A stretch of DNA of 64,000 nt from Jeotgalibacillus aurantiacus (GCF_020595125.1 NZ_JACNMS010000002.1:62001-126000); one strand, 5' to 3'. Positions 18,411 through 27,649 are shown, numbered from the stretch's first letter. Numbers and translations: made by a program. The notes: generated from the letters alone by a model not told the origin.

Positions 18411-19250
18411 ATGTTGGAAAAAGAAAAGTGGTACTTTATTGATTCAGGATTTTGCGGTCCCGCCTTTAATATGGCGATGGATGAAGCGCTATTGGAATGG
18501 CACAGCAAGGGGGAAATCCCGCCTGTTATCCGTTTTTACGGCTGGAACCCTCCCTCATTGTCGATCGGTTATTTTCAAAAAGCAGAAAAAGAAATTAACC
18601 TGGATGAAGTAAAAAAACAGGGTCTTGGATTTGTCAGAAGACCGACCGGTGGCAGGGGAGTGCTTCATGATAAAGAGCTGACCTACAGCGTGATTGTATC
18701 TGAAGAGCATCCCGACATGCCGCATACTGTAACGGAAGCATATCGTGTCATCTCTGAAGGCATTCTGAACGGTTTCCGTGAACTTGGGCTTGATGCCTAC
18801 TTCGCAATTCCGGATTCAGAAAAGGAAAAAGCACAGCTTAAAGATCCAAGAAGCGCTGTATGCTTTGATGCGCCGAGCTGGTATGAGCTGGTTGTGGAAG
18901 GACGAAAAGTGGCTGGGAGTGCCCAGACAAGACAAAAAGGTGTGATCCTGCAGCACGGTTCCATTTTGCTCGACCTTGACACAGAGCAGCTGTTCAGCCT
19001 GTTCAACTATCCAAGTGAACGGGTAAAAGAACGGATGATGCGGGCGTTTTCAGATAAAGCGGTGGCGATCAATGAACTAAGAAAGGTTCCGGTCACTTTT
19101 GAAGAGGCGAAAGCAGCCTTCCATAAAGGATTTGAAAAGGGTCTGAATATTGAACTCGTTCCCTACACCCTGTCAGACGAACAGTTGCGTGTAGTAGAGT
19201 CCATTATGGAGAAGAAATATTTAAGTGATGACTGGAACTATCAAAGATAA
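18411..19250 (+). CDS. lipM: Octanoyl-[acyl carrier protein]:protein octanoyltransferase LipM
   Basis: 279-aa member of the biotin/lipoate ligase fold that moves octanoate from ACP to GcvH, the first step of lipoate assembly in Bacillus. [18 protein letters not shown] and [11 protein letters not shown] are present; the catalytic cysteine is C151 ([11 protein letters not shown]150 if translation begins at TTG 18414). The weak SD AGGTG at 18403-18407 is close to either start. Next to gcv, whose H protein is its acceptor, and functionally tied to Bkd downstream. Confidence 0.95.
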   Translation: MLEKEKWYFIDSGFCGPAFNMAMDEALLEWHSKGEIPPVIRFYGWNPPSLSIGYFQKAEKEINLDEVKKQGLGFVRRPTGGRGVLHDKELTYSVIVSEEHPDMPHTVTEAYRVISEGILNGFRELGLDAYFAIPDSEKEKAQLKDPRSAVCFDAPSWYELVVEGRKVAGSAQTRQKGVILQHGSILLDLDTEQLFSLFNYPSERVKERMMRAFSDKAVAINELRKVPVTFEEAKAAFHKGFEKGLNIELVPYTLSDEQLRVVESIMEKKYLSDDWNYQR

Positions 19251-19284
19251 TATTGTTTTTTAAAAAATGAGAATCATCTATATA

Positions 19285-19523
19285 GTGCCAGGACATTCCG
19301 GAGACTCCTGCGGCAGAGAAGCGACAGGTGAGATAGCCTAGCGCAGAGCGCTAGCTGGCTCACCGCGCGGCCTTGGAAAAGCGGAGGCGACTCGTCCAGC
19401 CCCGACAAGCATAAGGCGAAGATGAAAAGAGGGCTGATCTTCGCCCTCGTTCATCTTTGACTTATGACCTCGAGGGCTAATTGCCGAAGCTAGACAAAGG
19501 AAAGCGGAGGAATGTCCTGGCAC
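19285..19523. repeat. Hairpin repeat element carrying a nested second repeat
   Basis: Outer arms 19285-19299 and 19509-19523 (GTGCCAGGACATTCC and its exact complement) enclose the conserved core GACTCCTGCGGCAGAGAAG...GGCTCACCGCGCGG. The apical stem CTAGCGC/GCGCTAG is perfect. Between direct repeats AAAGCGGAGG (19378-19387, 19501-19510) lies a 113-bp second element with its own stems: CATAAG/CTTATG and GGCGAAGAT/ATCTTCGCC. Removing it restores a 116-bp unit like those at 42600 and 48089. Confidence 0.8.
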
Positions 19524-19544
19524 GGTTCTGTCAAACAATACCTT

Positions 19545-19573
19545 AAAAAATGAGCTAAAAAGCTCATTTTTTT
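19545..19573. terminator. Terminator downstream of lipM
   Basis: Twelve-bp stem AAAAAATGAGCT/AGCTCATTTTTT, AAAA loop and T-run. It is almost 300 bp past the lipM stop, behind the repeat element. Confidence 0.75.
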
Positions 19574-19902
19574 CTTTTTGTTTAAATGATAGCATAGGTT
19601 CCTTTAAGAGAAATGCAGGTGGCTGTTGATTTCTAGATTAAGGAAGAAATGCTGTTTGAAACTCAAGCTCCGATTTGGTCGAAAATTGGGGAAATGTTAT
19701 AAAAAACACTGCGTTTTCTCGTGTTTTGTTCATTTTTCTTATAATTGAGCATTTGACAAAATCTTTTGCTTGACCGAAAAAACTATATATAGTATTTAGG
19801 TGAAAAATAAAAACACAATATGTTGTGTTTTATAATTGAAATTCGGGTAATGGAAGAGTAAACTACAAATAGTTAATATTTAATCATGAAGGGGAGACAC
19901 AA
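19574..19902. other. nrdJ upstream region
   Basis: About 330 bp. I see no ORF and no cobalamin riboswitch conserved box. TTGACA (19753-19758) and TTGACC (19770-19775) are possible -35 elements; the -10 is unclear (TATTTA at 19793 or TATAAT at 19831-19836). Two NrdR-like boxes overlap this zone. RBS AAGGGGAG at 19889-19896. Confidence 0.5.
19780..19828. promoter_or_regulatory. Tandem NrdR-like boxes upstream of nrdJ
   Basis: Box one is AAACTATATATAGTAT (19780-19795), box two ACACAATATGTTGTGT (19813-19828). Both are palindromes resembling the NrdR consensus ACACTATATATAGTGT, with centres 33 bp apart, close to three helical turns. NrdR represses ribonucleotide reductase genes when dATP is high, so this placement fits the downstream gene. 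Confidence 0.7.
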
Positions 19903-22446
19903 ATGGCACAATTATCTACTTCAGTACCTAAACTCAACAAAGAGGCATTGAACCGGGATATTAAACAGTTCCCTCAGGTACACGAAATTACAGATCAGAT
20001 GTCGAAAACACATAAAGGTGTGTCGAGACTGGTCATGCTTGACCGCTATTCATTTAAAGATACTGAAAAGAAGACACTGAGAGAAGGGGACTTTGTTGTT
20101 CTGACGATCCGTGAAGACCCGAAATTTCCTGCTCGTGGACTTGGTTTTATTCAGAGTATTGACTGGAACAGGCGTGAGGCACATGTGCTGATTGAAGAAG
20201 AATTCAGAAATTCCCTTGATACACCGAAAGAGATGGAGTCAGGTGTTGTTGTCAGATCTCTTGATGTCATTGAAAAACCGCTTGAAGTTTATTACGAACA
20301 GATTGCGCTGCGTAATGCAACGGGTCTCGCAGCAGTTGAAAAAACACCTGAGCTTCGTGAACAGTGGACAAAAAAGTTTTACGAAGAGCTTTCCAATATG
20401 CGTTTTGTACCTGCGGGCCGCGTGCTTTATGGAGCGGGAGCGGAGACAGACGTTACATTTTTCAACTGTTACGTAATGCCTTTCATTCAGGATTCAAGAG
20501 AAGGGATTTCAGATCACCGTAAGCAGGTCATGGAAATCATGAGCCGCGGCGGTGGTGTCGGGACAAACGGTTCGACACTGCGCCCGCGCAATACACTGGC
20601 AAAAGGCGTAAACGGCAAATCTTCGGGTTCTGTTTCATGGCTGGATGATATTGCGAAGCTGACGCACCTGGTTGAACAGGGAGGATCACGCAGAGGGGCA
20701 CAAATGATTATGCTCTCGGACTGGCATCCTGACATCATTGAATTTATTATCTCCAAGATGCAAAATCCGAGAATTCTGCGTTTCCTTCTTGAAACAACTC
20801 AGGATGATTTTATCAAAAAGATCGCACAGGAAAAACTTAAGTTTACGCCTTTAACAGAGCAGGAAGCCGCCATGTATCAAAGCATTGCCAATTATGAAAA
20901 CATCGAAGGCTTCGGCGGCTTTAATCAGTCCATTATTGATGATGCGAAAGAAAAGCTTGCTGAAGGCGGAACTTATGCTGTTCATAACTCTGAATTTCTT
21001 ACAGGTGCCAATATTTCAGTCTGTCTGACGGACGACTTTATGAAAGCAGTGGAAGAAGACGGAGACTATGCATTAAGATTCCCGGATGTAGAAAATTACA
21101 CGGCCGAGCAGATGAAAAACTACAATGAAAACTGGCATGAAGTCGGTGATGTGAGACGCTGGCAGGAGCAGGGTAATGCGGTAAGAACATACCGTACAAT
21201 TAAAGCGAAAGAGCTTTGGAACCTGATCAATATTTGTGCAACGTACTCAGCGGAACCTGGTATTTTCTTTATTGATAATGCCAATGACATGACGAATGCA
21301 AAAGCATACGGTCAGCAGGTTGTAGCGACAAATCCATGTGGTGAACAGCCGCTGGCTCCATACTCTGTATGTAATCTGGCAGCCGTAAACCTGGCAGAAT
21401 TCGCGGATAAGAAGAATAAAACGGTTGATTTCAAACGTCTGAAGCAAACGGTTGAAGTTGGTGTTCGCATGCAGGATAACGTCATTGATGCGACACCGTA
21501 TTTCCTTGAAGACAACAAAAAGCAGGCACTTGGTGAGAGACGTGTCGGACTTGGTGTGATGGGGATGGCAGATCTGCTTATTTACTGTGAAAAAGAATAC
21601 GGTACAGCAGAAGGCAACAAACTCGTTGATGAGATTTTTGAGACAATTGCCGTTACGGCCTACAAGACATCAGTAGAGCTTGCAAAAGAAAGAGGATCGT
21701 TCCCATTCCTTGCTGGTGAAACAGAAGAAGAAACAAGTGCGCTGCGCCAGGCCTTTACTGAAACAGGTTATATGAAAAAGATGCCTGAAGATGTGAGAAG
21801 TGCGATCGTGGAACACGGTATCCGGAACTCTCACCTGCTGACTGTCGCTCCAACGGGAAGTACGGGTACAATGGTGGGCGTATCTACAGGCCTTGAGCCA
21901 TACTTCTCATTTACTTATTACCGCAGTGGACGTCTTGGTAAATTCATCGAGGTGAAAGCGGACATCGTCAAAGAATATCTGGAGCTGAACCCTGGTGCAT
22001 CAGAAGAAAACCTGCCGTCATTTTTTGTGACAGCGATGGAGCTTTCACCTGAAGCACACGCAGATACACAGTGTGTCATCCAGCGCTGGATTGACAGCTC
22101 TATTTCAAAAACAGTAAACGCACCAAAAGGTTACTCTGTTGAACAGGTGGAAAGCGTGTATGAGCGTCTGTACCGCGGTGGAGCAAAAGGTGGAACGGTT
22201 TATGTTGACGGCAGCCGGGACAGCCAGGTACTGACGTTGAAAGCAGAAGAAAACAAGCAGGACGAGCCAAAGAGAAAGCAAAACGTTGTACTCGTAGATA
22301 CGATTCAGGATCTGCGCTCGACAAATGTAACAATCGGCTCTGAGATCGGAAACACGTGCCCGGTCTGCCGAAAAGGAACAGTGAAAGAAATCGGCGGCTG
22401 TAACACATGCACAAACTGTAACGCACAGTTGAAGTGTGGATTATAA
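19903..22446 (+). CDS. nrdJ: Adenosylcobalamin-dependent (class II) ribonucleotide reductase
   Basis: 847-aa class II reductase that makes deoxynucleotides using adenosylcobalamin. An N-terminal region of about 100 residues precedes the barrel; conserved parts include MRFVPAGRVLYGAGAE, FNCYVMPFI, the NPCGEQPLAPYSVCNLA loop with catalytic Cys and Glu, and APTGSTGTMVG. A C-terminal CPVCRKG...CNTCTNC zinc-ribbon and a final CGL hold the thiol-shuttle cysteines. It occupies the site of mntR in B. subtilis. Its GC and codon use look like its neighbours, so recent transfer is not evident. Confidence 0.95.
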   Translation: MAQLSTSVPKLNKEALNRDIKQFPQVHEITDQMSKTHKGVSRLVMLDRYSFKDTEKKTLREGDFVVLTIREDPKFPARGLGFIQSIDWNRREAHVLIEEEFRNSLDTPKEMESGVVVRSLDVIEKPLEVYYEQIALRNATGLAAVEKTPELREQWTKKFYEELSNMRFVPAGRVLYGAGAETDVTFFNCYVMPFIQDSREGISDHRKQVMEIMSRGGGVGTNGSTLRPRNTLAKGVNGKSSGSVSWLDDIAKLTHLVEQGGSRRGAQMIMLSDWHPDIIEFIISKMQNPRILRFLLETTQDDFIKKIAQEKLKFTPLTEQEAAMYQSIANYENIEGFGGFNQSIIDDAKEKLAEGGTYAVHNSEFLTGANISVCLTDDFMKAVEEDGDYALRFPDVENYTAEQMKNYNENWHEVGDVRRWQEQGNAVRTYRTIKAKELWNLINICATYSAEPGIFFIDNANDMTNAKAYGQQVVATNPCGEQPLAPYSVCNLAAVNLAEFADKKNKTVDFKRLKQTVEVGVRMQDNVIDATPYFLEDNKKQALGERRVGLGVMGMADLLIYCEKEYGTAEGNKLVDEIFETIAVTAYKTSVELAKERGSFPFLAGETEEETSALRQAFTETGYMKKMPEDVRSAIVEHGIRNSHLLTVAPTGSTGTMVGVSTGLEPYFSFTYYRSGRLGKFIEVKADIVKEYLELNPGASEENLPSFFVTAMELSPEAHADTQCVIQRWIDSSISKTVNAPKGYSVEQVESVYERLYRGGAKGGTVYVDGSRDSQVLTLKAEENKQDEPKRKQNVVLVDTIQDLRSTNVTIGSEIGNTCPVCRKGTVKEIGGCNTCTNCNAQLKCGL

Positions 22447-22456
22447 ATAAATGTTT

Positions 22457-22494
22457 AAAAAAGAAGAAGGTCCAATGCGGCCTTCTTCTTTTTT
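22457..22494 (+). terminator. Terminator of nrdJ
   Basis: Fourteen-bp stem AAAAAAGAAGAAGG / CCTTCTTCTTTTTT with a 10-nt loop; the T-run is part of the 3' arm. Confidence 0.85.
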
Positions 22495-22530
22495 GTCGTC
22501 CGCATATCATAAACCAAAAGGGGTGAGGGT

Positions 22531-23406
22531 GTGCAGGCAGATGTCGTTTTTTCAGGAGGCGGTGTGAAAGCACTGGCGTTTATTGGTGTTTTGCAGGCTT
22601 TGGAGGAATACAGGATTACCATCAGGAAAGTGGCGGGTACCAGTGCCGGCGCAGTGATCGGAGCGCTCGTCAGTGCAGGATACAGCTCAGAGGATCTGAT
22701 CAAAATGCTTCCGGAGCTGTCGATGTTTGCCCGTGCTGAACAAAAGATGAACCGGACTCCAACGATTTTAAGGTGGCTGTTACTTTACTGGAAGAAAGGA
22801 CTGTATTCCGGGGACGGCATTAAAGAATGGATGGACCGGAAGCTGTTTGAGAAAGGAATCAGATATTTTGAGGACTTACCCTATGAAAAGCTGCGAATGA
22901 TTGCTTCTGATCTGACAGATGGTGAAATGCTCGTTTTACCAGATGACATAAAGCGTTATACAAATGATAAGAGGCATTTAACGATAGCTGAAGCCGTCAG
23001 AATGAGCGCTTCACTGCCGTTTTTTTATGAACCGGTTAAGCTTAAATCAGGTAAAGAGGTTCATTATATTGTAGACGGTGGGGTGCTCAGTAATTTTCCG
23101 GTGTTTTTATTTGATGAAAAGGAACAGCAGGTGCCGCTCTTCGGGTTTCAGCTGACAGCTGAAGAAGTAGGGTCTACACGAAAAATTGATAATGTAGTGG
23201 AGTTATACGAGGCACTTTTTCATACAATGAAGGAAGCGCATGATCAGAGATTCATTAAGAAAAACCCGAGACTCAGATGGGTTGTTGTCAAAACGCCTCC
23301 AATTCCAACAGCGGGCTTTCAGTTGAAACCGGAAAAAATGCACGCCCTGATCCGATCAGGGCGTGCAAAAACAATAGAATTTATAGAGAAAGAAGGCTTA
23401 AAGTGA
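22531..23406 (+). CDS. yqhO: Patatin-like phospholipase YqhO
   Basis: 291-aa patatin-family acyl hydrolase: oxyanion loop SGGGVKALAFIG at the N-terminus, nucleophile elbow GTSAG, and catalytic Asp in DGGVLSNFPV. No signal peptide, so probably cytosolic and acting on phospholipids or acyl esters; the substrate is unknown. GTG start after AAGGGGTGAGG. Convergent with yqhP; the 3' ends overlap by 9 bp. Confidence 0.9.
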   Translation: MQADVVFSGGGVKALAFIGVLQALEEYRITIRKVAGTSAGAVIGALVSAGYSSEDLIKMLPELSMFARAEQKMNRTPTILRWLLLYWKKGLYSGDGIKEWMDRKLFEKGIRYFEDLPYEKLRMIASDLTDGEMLVLPDDIKRYTNDKRHLTIAEAVRMSASLPFFYEPVKLKSGKEVHYIVDGGVLSNFPVFLFDEKEQQVPLFGFQLTAEEVGSTRKIDNVVELYEALFHTMKEAHDQRFIKKNPRLRWVVVKTPPIPTAGFQLKPEKMHALIRSGRAKTIEFIEKEGLK

Positions 23407-23784
23407 CATTCTTTTTTTCTTCTTTCCTTTTTTTCCTTCTATGACTGTGAGCTTTGGTGCACCGATCCGGGCTGCTGAAGCTCTTTTGGCAGGTGTCGTT
23501 TTTCTTGCCTGTGTTTTCTTTGCCGCCGTTTTCATTCGGGTAGGAGGGGCCGGAGTCTGGTATCTCTTCTTCGACTGTTTTGCTGCTTTTTTAAATGCCT
23601 GCTGCTCCCGGCGGTCTGTTCTTCTGCTCATCCATATACGGTAAATGACATAAATGACGAGGGCAATCGCCGCATACGTCAAAATCATGCTTAACAGTCT
23701 TCCCGGATCTGTTACGAGAATACTGATCAGACCAATTACTCCTAAAATCACAACGACTGAAGCGAAAATCATTCTTCCACTCAT
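23398..23784 (-). CDS. yqhP: YqhP-like membrane protein with basic tail
   Basis: 128 aa: two adjacent membrane helices (MIFASVVVILGVIGLISIL and LLSMILTYAAIALVIYVIYRI) followed by a highly basic Lys/Arg-rich cytosolic tail (KKAAKQSKKRYQ, AAKKTQARKTTPAKRAS). It matches the SA1362/YqhP type by position and architecture. ATG 23784 sits seven bases after AGGAGGT; the GTG nine bases earlier overlaps that RBS. Function unknown; the tail could bind nucleic acid or the anionic membrane face. Confidence 0.75.
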   Translation of the reverse strand: MSGRMIFASVVVILGVIGLISILVTDPGRLLSMILTYAAIALVIYVIYRIWMSRRTDRREQQAFKKAAKQSKKRYQTPAPPTRMKTAAKKTQARKTTPAKRASAARIGAPKLTVIEGKKGKKKKRMSL

Positions 23785-23813
23785 TACAGCCACCTCCTAC
23801 AGCTCGTCATGCG

Positions 23814-23840
23814 AAGCCGGCAATGCACGCCGGCTTTTTT
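23814..23840 (+). terminator. Plus-oriented hairpin terminator
   Basis: AAGCCGGC/GCCGGCTT stem, 7-nt loop, T-run on the plus strand. It sits between two minus-strand genes and so would stop transcripts running against them, such as yqhO read-through. Confidence 0.6.
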
Positions 23841-23843
23841 AAA

Positions 23844-23866
23844 AGGAACAGGGGCTCCGTCCCCCA
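23844..23866. repeat. Single arm related to the 699-752 palindrome
   Basis: AAGGAACAGGGGCTCCGTCC (first 20 bases) compares with AAGGAACACCCGCTCCGTCC in the other copy. Only one arm is present here. Confidence 0.5.
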
Positions 23867-23884
23867 CGAGCCTTTTTTAATAGT

Positions 23885-24832
23885 TTAGACAAGTGCAGCC
23901 TTTTTTAAACCTGACTCAGCCGCTTCTTCCACTTCAAGCATTTTATTAAATGAAGCAATGGCTACTTCCACCTGATCATCTTTTGGTTCCTTCGTTGTCA
24001 GTAGTTGAAGCCACAGGCCCGGATAACCGAGGTATTTGAGAACAGGTACTGACCGAACTTTGTTTGTCAGCTGAAGTACTTCAAATGAAATGCCAAGAAC
24101 AACCGGAATCAGTGCAATACGGTTTAATACACGCACATAAAGCGGGTCAACCGGCACTAAAAGATACACAAACATCCCGACAATAACCGTAAATAGAATA
24201 AAACTTGAACCACAGCGGTAATGAAGTCTTGACTGTGATTGAACATTTTCCACGGTTAACGGAAGATTGTTTTCGTAGGCATTAATGACCTTATGTTCCG
24301 CACCGTGATACTGAAACACCCGCTTAATTAATGGGGTCAGTGAGATGAAATAAATGTATGCAAGCAGCAGCACGATTTTAAACGTGGTCTCAAGTAAAAT
24401 CTGCTCGAATTTACCCGGAAGGATAAAGCTGAACGCATCGGCAAGAAAAACGGGAATCAGTGTAAAGACAAACTTCCCGAAAAGGAAGGATAATACACCG
24501 ATCGCAGCAATGCCAAATATCATTTCGAGTTTTGATGCTTTTTGTTCCTCTTGAACCTTTTCGTCGTCCTCAGGCATCACATCAAAGCGTTCACTTGAGA
24601 AATTAAGGTGCTGCGTTCCATTGGCACTTGCCTCAATGAGTGCAATGATTCCCCGAAGAAAAGGGATCTTTTTCATTTTTTGAAACGCCGGCTTTTGCTT
24701 GCGCGGCAGATGAAAATATTCTATTGATTGATCTTTCCGTCTGATTGCAGTGACCGTATGGCGTTTACCCCCGAACATTACGCCTTCCATCACAGCCTGC
24801 CCGCCATATGCAGGCTTTTGATTGTTTGCCAT
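23885..24832 (-). CDS. yqhQ: DUF1385 membrane protein YqhQ
   Basis: 315-aa membrane protein of family DUF1385. The N-terminal AYGGQAVMEGVMFGGK and the central FQYHGAEHKVINAYE plus SRLHYRCGSSFI are family signatures; about four or five membrane helices lie between residues 105 and 270. A histidine/cysteine-rich core suggests metal or cofactor binding, but no function is proven. The RBS is weak (GGTG before TAATAG). It is divergent from yqhR. Confidence 0.85.
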   Translation of the reverse strand: MANNQKPAYGGQAVMEGVMFGGKRHTVTAIRRKDQSIEYFHLPRKQKPAFQKMKKIPFLRGIIALIEASANGTQHLNFSSERFDVMPEDDEKVQEEQKASKLEMIFGIAAIGVLSFLFGKFVFTLIPVFLADAFSFILPGKFEQILLETTFKIVLLLAYIYFISLTPLIKRVFQYHGAEHKVINAYENNLPLTVENVQSQSRLHYRCGSSFILFTVIVGMFVYLLVPVDPLYVRVLNRIALIPVVLGISFEVLQLTNKVRSVPVLKYLGYPGLWLQLLTTKEPKDDQVEVAIASFNKMLEVEEAAESGLKKAALV

Positions 24833-25061
24833 CTATTACACCAGCCTATCCAAAACATTCCTTTATATAAGGTAACTCCAGTTTACTAAAAAATTAGCCT
24901 TTCTACTAGCCGTATGAGGTTATCTGCAATAAATAATTTCATTTTTGGGAATACTTCTTGAAAGTGATCGTGCACAGGCGCGACTTTTATTTATATTTTA
25001 TATCCAGAACTTATTCTTTACCATTCCAATAAAAATTAACCATGTAACGGAGGTAATCAAA

Positions 25062-25520
25062 ATGAAGTTTCCTACTATGAGTTTTAATATGCTTACTTTT
25101 TGGACGGGACTAACAGCAGGCGTCCTTTTTTATTTAATGAACCGGTTTTATACCTTTTTTCATTTTATAGAAAACGAATGGCTGCTTTCTGTTTTTCCGG
25201 ACTGGGAAAAGAATTGGCTTAATCAGCTCCAACTATTATTTATTGTTTGTCTCATCTCTATCGTGTGGGCGTTTTTATATAAATCATTCATAAAAACGGG
25301 GGAATCTATTATCCCCGGGGTGATTGTGAATCTGATCCTGCTTTTGCTGATCTTTGCTGGAGGGTGGCTGGCAGACGCGGCCATGAATCCACTTAAGCTG
25401 GAGGCCCATACTGTCATCTCCATGACGTCGCTGTTTATTCTTCACGGTGCTTTTACAGGTTACTCCATAGCCTATCACGAACCATATGAGCAGGATAGTG
25501 AGACTTCAGGTGCTTTGTGA
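25062..25520 (+). CDS. yqhR: YqhR family membrane protein
   Basis: 152 aa with four hydrophobic helices (about residues 9-25, 53-72, 82-100, 113-135). Start ATG 25062 has CGGAGGTAAT just upstream; the longer open frame from 24945 has no RBS. Position between yqhQ and aroQ matches B. subtilis yqhR. Function unknown. The promoter of aroQ appears to lie inside its 3' end. Confidence 0.8.
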   Translation: MKFPTMSFNMLTFWTGLTAGVLFYLMNRFYTFFHFIENEWLLSVFPDWEKNWLNQLQLLFIVCLISIVWAFLYKSFIKTGESIIPGVIVNLILLLLIFAGGWLADAAMNPLKLEAHTVISMTSLFILHGAFTGYSIAYHEPYEQDSETSGAL

Positions 25521-25526
25521 TACAAT
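25498..25526 (+). promoter_or_regulatory. Candidate promoter of aroQ-yqhT-efp
   Basis: GTGAGA, 17-bp spacer, TACAAT preceded by TGA, forming an extended -10. Confidence 0.45.
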
Positions 25527-25557
25527 AGCGTGGAGTGAATTTGTGGGGGGACAGTGT

Positions 25558-26016
25558 ATGCAAAAAATCCTGCTTTTAAATGGACCGAATCTGAATCGCC
25601 TCGGAAAAAGGGAGCCGGATATTTACGGCGCTGATACGCTCGAATCTGTGGAAAAAAGAATCGGCGCGCTCGCTGAGAAATATGGCTTTGATTTTCATGC
25701 GGTCCAGTCAAACCATGAAGGCGATTTGATTGATGCACTGCATCAGGCAGAGGATGATTCATATGCAGGGGTTTTGTTTAACCCGGCAGCTTATACGCAT
25801 ACGAGTTATGCCCTTCGTGATGCTGTAGCAGCAGTTTCTTTACCCGTTATAGAAATACATATATCAAATATTCATGCCAGGGAATCATTCAGGCATCAGT
25901 CCGTTATTGCGGCTGAAGCAAAAGGGCAGATTGCGGGGTTTGGCGTGTACGGTTATGAACTCGGATTCTACGCTTTAAAACAGATGATTAAGGGAGTTGG
26001 AAATGATGAAGCTTGA
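25558..26016 (+). CDS. aroQ: Type II 3-dehydroquinate dehydratase
   Basis: 152 aa, the normal size for the dodecameric type II enzyme that converts 3-dehydroquinate to 3-dehydroshikimate. Motifs LLNGPNLNRLGKREPDIYG (catalytic Arg and Tyr in the flexible loop), NPAAYTHTSYALRDA and EIHISNIHARESFRHQS are complete. ATG 25558 follows GGGGGGACAGTGT; the frame open from 25486 precedes the candidate promoter. With aroK upstream it gives two shikimate-pathway steps in the window. Confidence 0.96.
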   Translation: MQKILLLNGPNLNRLGKREPDIYGADTLESVEKRIGALAEKYGFDFHAVQSNHEGDLIDALHQAEDDSYAGVLFNPAAYTHTSYALRDAVAAVSLPVIEIHISNIHARESFRHQSVIAAEAKGQIAGFGVYGYELGFYALKQMIKGVGNDEA

Positions 26017-27061
26017 AAAACTTCGTAAAGAGCTTGCAGGTAAGGCAGATGGAATGCTGATCACGAGTACATATAACAGAAGATATTTAACGAATTTCAC
26101 CGGTTCAGCAGGTGCCGTTCTGATTTCAGCTGATGAAGCCGTTTTTATTACTGATTTCCGCTACACAGAACAGGCGGAGGAACAGGCGCAGGGATTCACG
26201 GTCATTACACATAAAGGTCCGATCACAGAAGAAATCGCCTCCCAGTGTAAACGGCTTGGTATTAAAAAGCTTGGGATTGAATCAGATCACCTCGTTCTGA
26301 GCACTTACAGAAGCTACGAAAAATCAATTGATGCAGAACTTGTTCCGCTGTCAGGTGTCATTGAAAAAATCCGCTTGATTAAGACAGATTCTGAGATTAA
26401 GATATTAAAGGAAGCTGCGGACATAGCAGACGCGGCGTTTAAGCATATTCTCGACTTTATTCAGCCTGGAAAGAGCGAGATTGAGGTGTCAAATGAGCTG
26501 GAGTTCTTCATGCGCAAAGCCGGTGCAGTATCATCGTCTTTTGATATTATTGTTGCATCAGGACACCGTTCTGCTCTTCCGCACGGTGTTGCAAGCGATA
26601 AGATCATTGAAAAGGGTGATTTTGTCACGCTTGATTATGGTGCGCTGCACAAGGGGTATGTATCAGACATGACCCGTACACTGGCCGTTGGTGAGCCGGA
26701 TGCCAAGCTGAAGGAAATTTACCAGGTCACGCTGGATGCACAGCTGAAGGCAATGGATGGGATCCGTCCTGGGATGACCGGAAAAGAAGCGGATGCACTT
26801 GCCCGTGATTACATTGCTTCAAAAGGATATGGGGATTATTTTGGACATTCCCTCGGGCACGGGATTGGTCTTGAGGTTCATGAAGGACCAGGACTGTCAT
26901 TCCGTTCTGATATCGTCCTTGAAGAAAATATGGTTGTGACAGTGGAGCCGGGTATTTATCTGCCTGGAATCGGCGGTGTACGTATTGAGGATGATACGGT
27001 GCTGACGGCTGATGGCAATGAAACACTCACTCATTCAACAAAAGAATTGCTTATTTTATAA
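26006..27061 (+). CDS. yqhT: M24-family aminopeptidase (Xaa-Pro type)
   Basis: About 351-aa cytosolic dimetal peptidase. An N-terminal creatinase-like domain (residues 1-125) precedes the pita-bread domain; metal ligands are the two Asp in TLDYGALHKGYVSDMTR, His in GHSLGHGIGLEVHE, and the Glu residues in VTVEPGIYLPG and GGVRIEDD. Probably cuts Xaa-Pro dipeptides. ATG 26006 fits the GGGAG SD; ATG 26003 is equally possible. It overlaps aroQ by 11 bp and is followed by efp at 21 bp. Confidence 0.9.
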   Translation: MKLEKLRKELAGKADGMLITSTYNRRYLTNFTGSAGAVLISADEAVFITDFRYTEQAEEQAQGFTVITHKGPITEEIASQCKRLGIKKLGIESDHLVLSTYRSYEKSIDAELVPLSGVIEKIRLIKTDSEIKILKEAADIADAAFKHILDFIQPGKSEIEVSNELEFFMRKAGAVSSSFDIIVASGHRSALPHGVASDKIIEKGDFVTLDYGALHKGYVSDMTRTLAVGEPDAKLKEIYQVTLDAQLKAMDGIRPGMTGKEADALARDYIASKGYGDYFGHSLGHGIGLEVHEGPGLSFRSDIVLEENMVVTVEPGIYLPGIGGVRIEDDTVLTADGNETLTHSTKELLIL

Positions 27062-27082
27062 TTTGATACAGGAGGAACAAAT

Positions 27083-27640
27083 ATGATTTCAGTAAACGAT
27101 TTTCGTACAGGTTTAACTATTGAGGTAGATGGCGGAATCTGGCGTGTAATGGATTTCCAGCACGTGAAGCCTGGTAAAGGAGCGGCTTTTGTCCGTTCAA
27201 AGCTGCGTAATCTTCGTACAGGTGCTGTGCAGGAAAAAACATTCCGTGCAGGTGAAAAAGTGGCGAAAGCACAAATTGATAACCGCCGCATGCAGTATCT
27301 TTATGCCAATGGAGATATGCACGTATTTATGGATAACGAGTCTTATGAGCAGATTGAACTTCCTGCTGCACAGATCGAATACGAACTGAAGTTTCTTCAG
27401 GAAAACATGGAAGTACAGATCATGATGTATCAGGCTGAAACACTTGGGGTTGAACTGCCAAACACAGTTGAACTGAAAGTAGTTGAAACTGAGCCTGGCA
27501 TTAAAGGTGATACAACAAGTGGCGGTTCGAAGCCGGCTACAGTGGAAACGGGTCTCACAGTAAACGTACCTTTCTTTATTAACGAAGGTGACGTTCTGGT
27601 CATCAACACGACTGATTCTTCATACGTTTCAAGAAAATAA
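27083..27640 (+). CDS. efp: Translation elongation factor P
   Basis: 185-aa three-domain EF-P that helps ribosomes through polyproline stretches by entering between the P and E sites. The modification site at the tip of domain I is K32 in [10 protein letters not shown], which in B. subtilis carries 5-aminopentanol. The C-terminal [20 protein letters not shown] is the EF-P signature. Excellent RBS CAGGAGGAAC at 27070-27079. Confidence 0.97.
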   Translation: MISVNDFRTGLTIEVDGGIWRVMDFQHVKPGKGAAFVRSKLRNLRTGAVQEKTFRAGEKVAKAQIDNRRMQYLYANGDMHVFMDNESYEQIELPAAQIEYELKFLQENMEVQIMMYQAETLGVELPNTVELKVVETEPGIKGDTTSGGSKPATVETGLTVNVPFFINEGDVLVINTTDSSYVSRK

Positions 27641-27649
27641 AAGCATTTG

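Noticed and set aside
19338-19595. 85-aa minus ORF
   Set aside because: It is made of the nested repeat elements and a terminator.
19574-19902. Cobalamin riboswitch ahead of nrdJ
   Set aside because: I looked for the conserved B12 box and stem pattern and did not find it; the same holds for the mutA leader.
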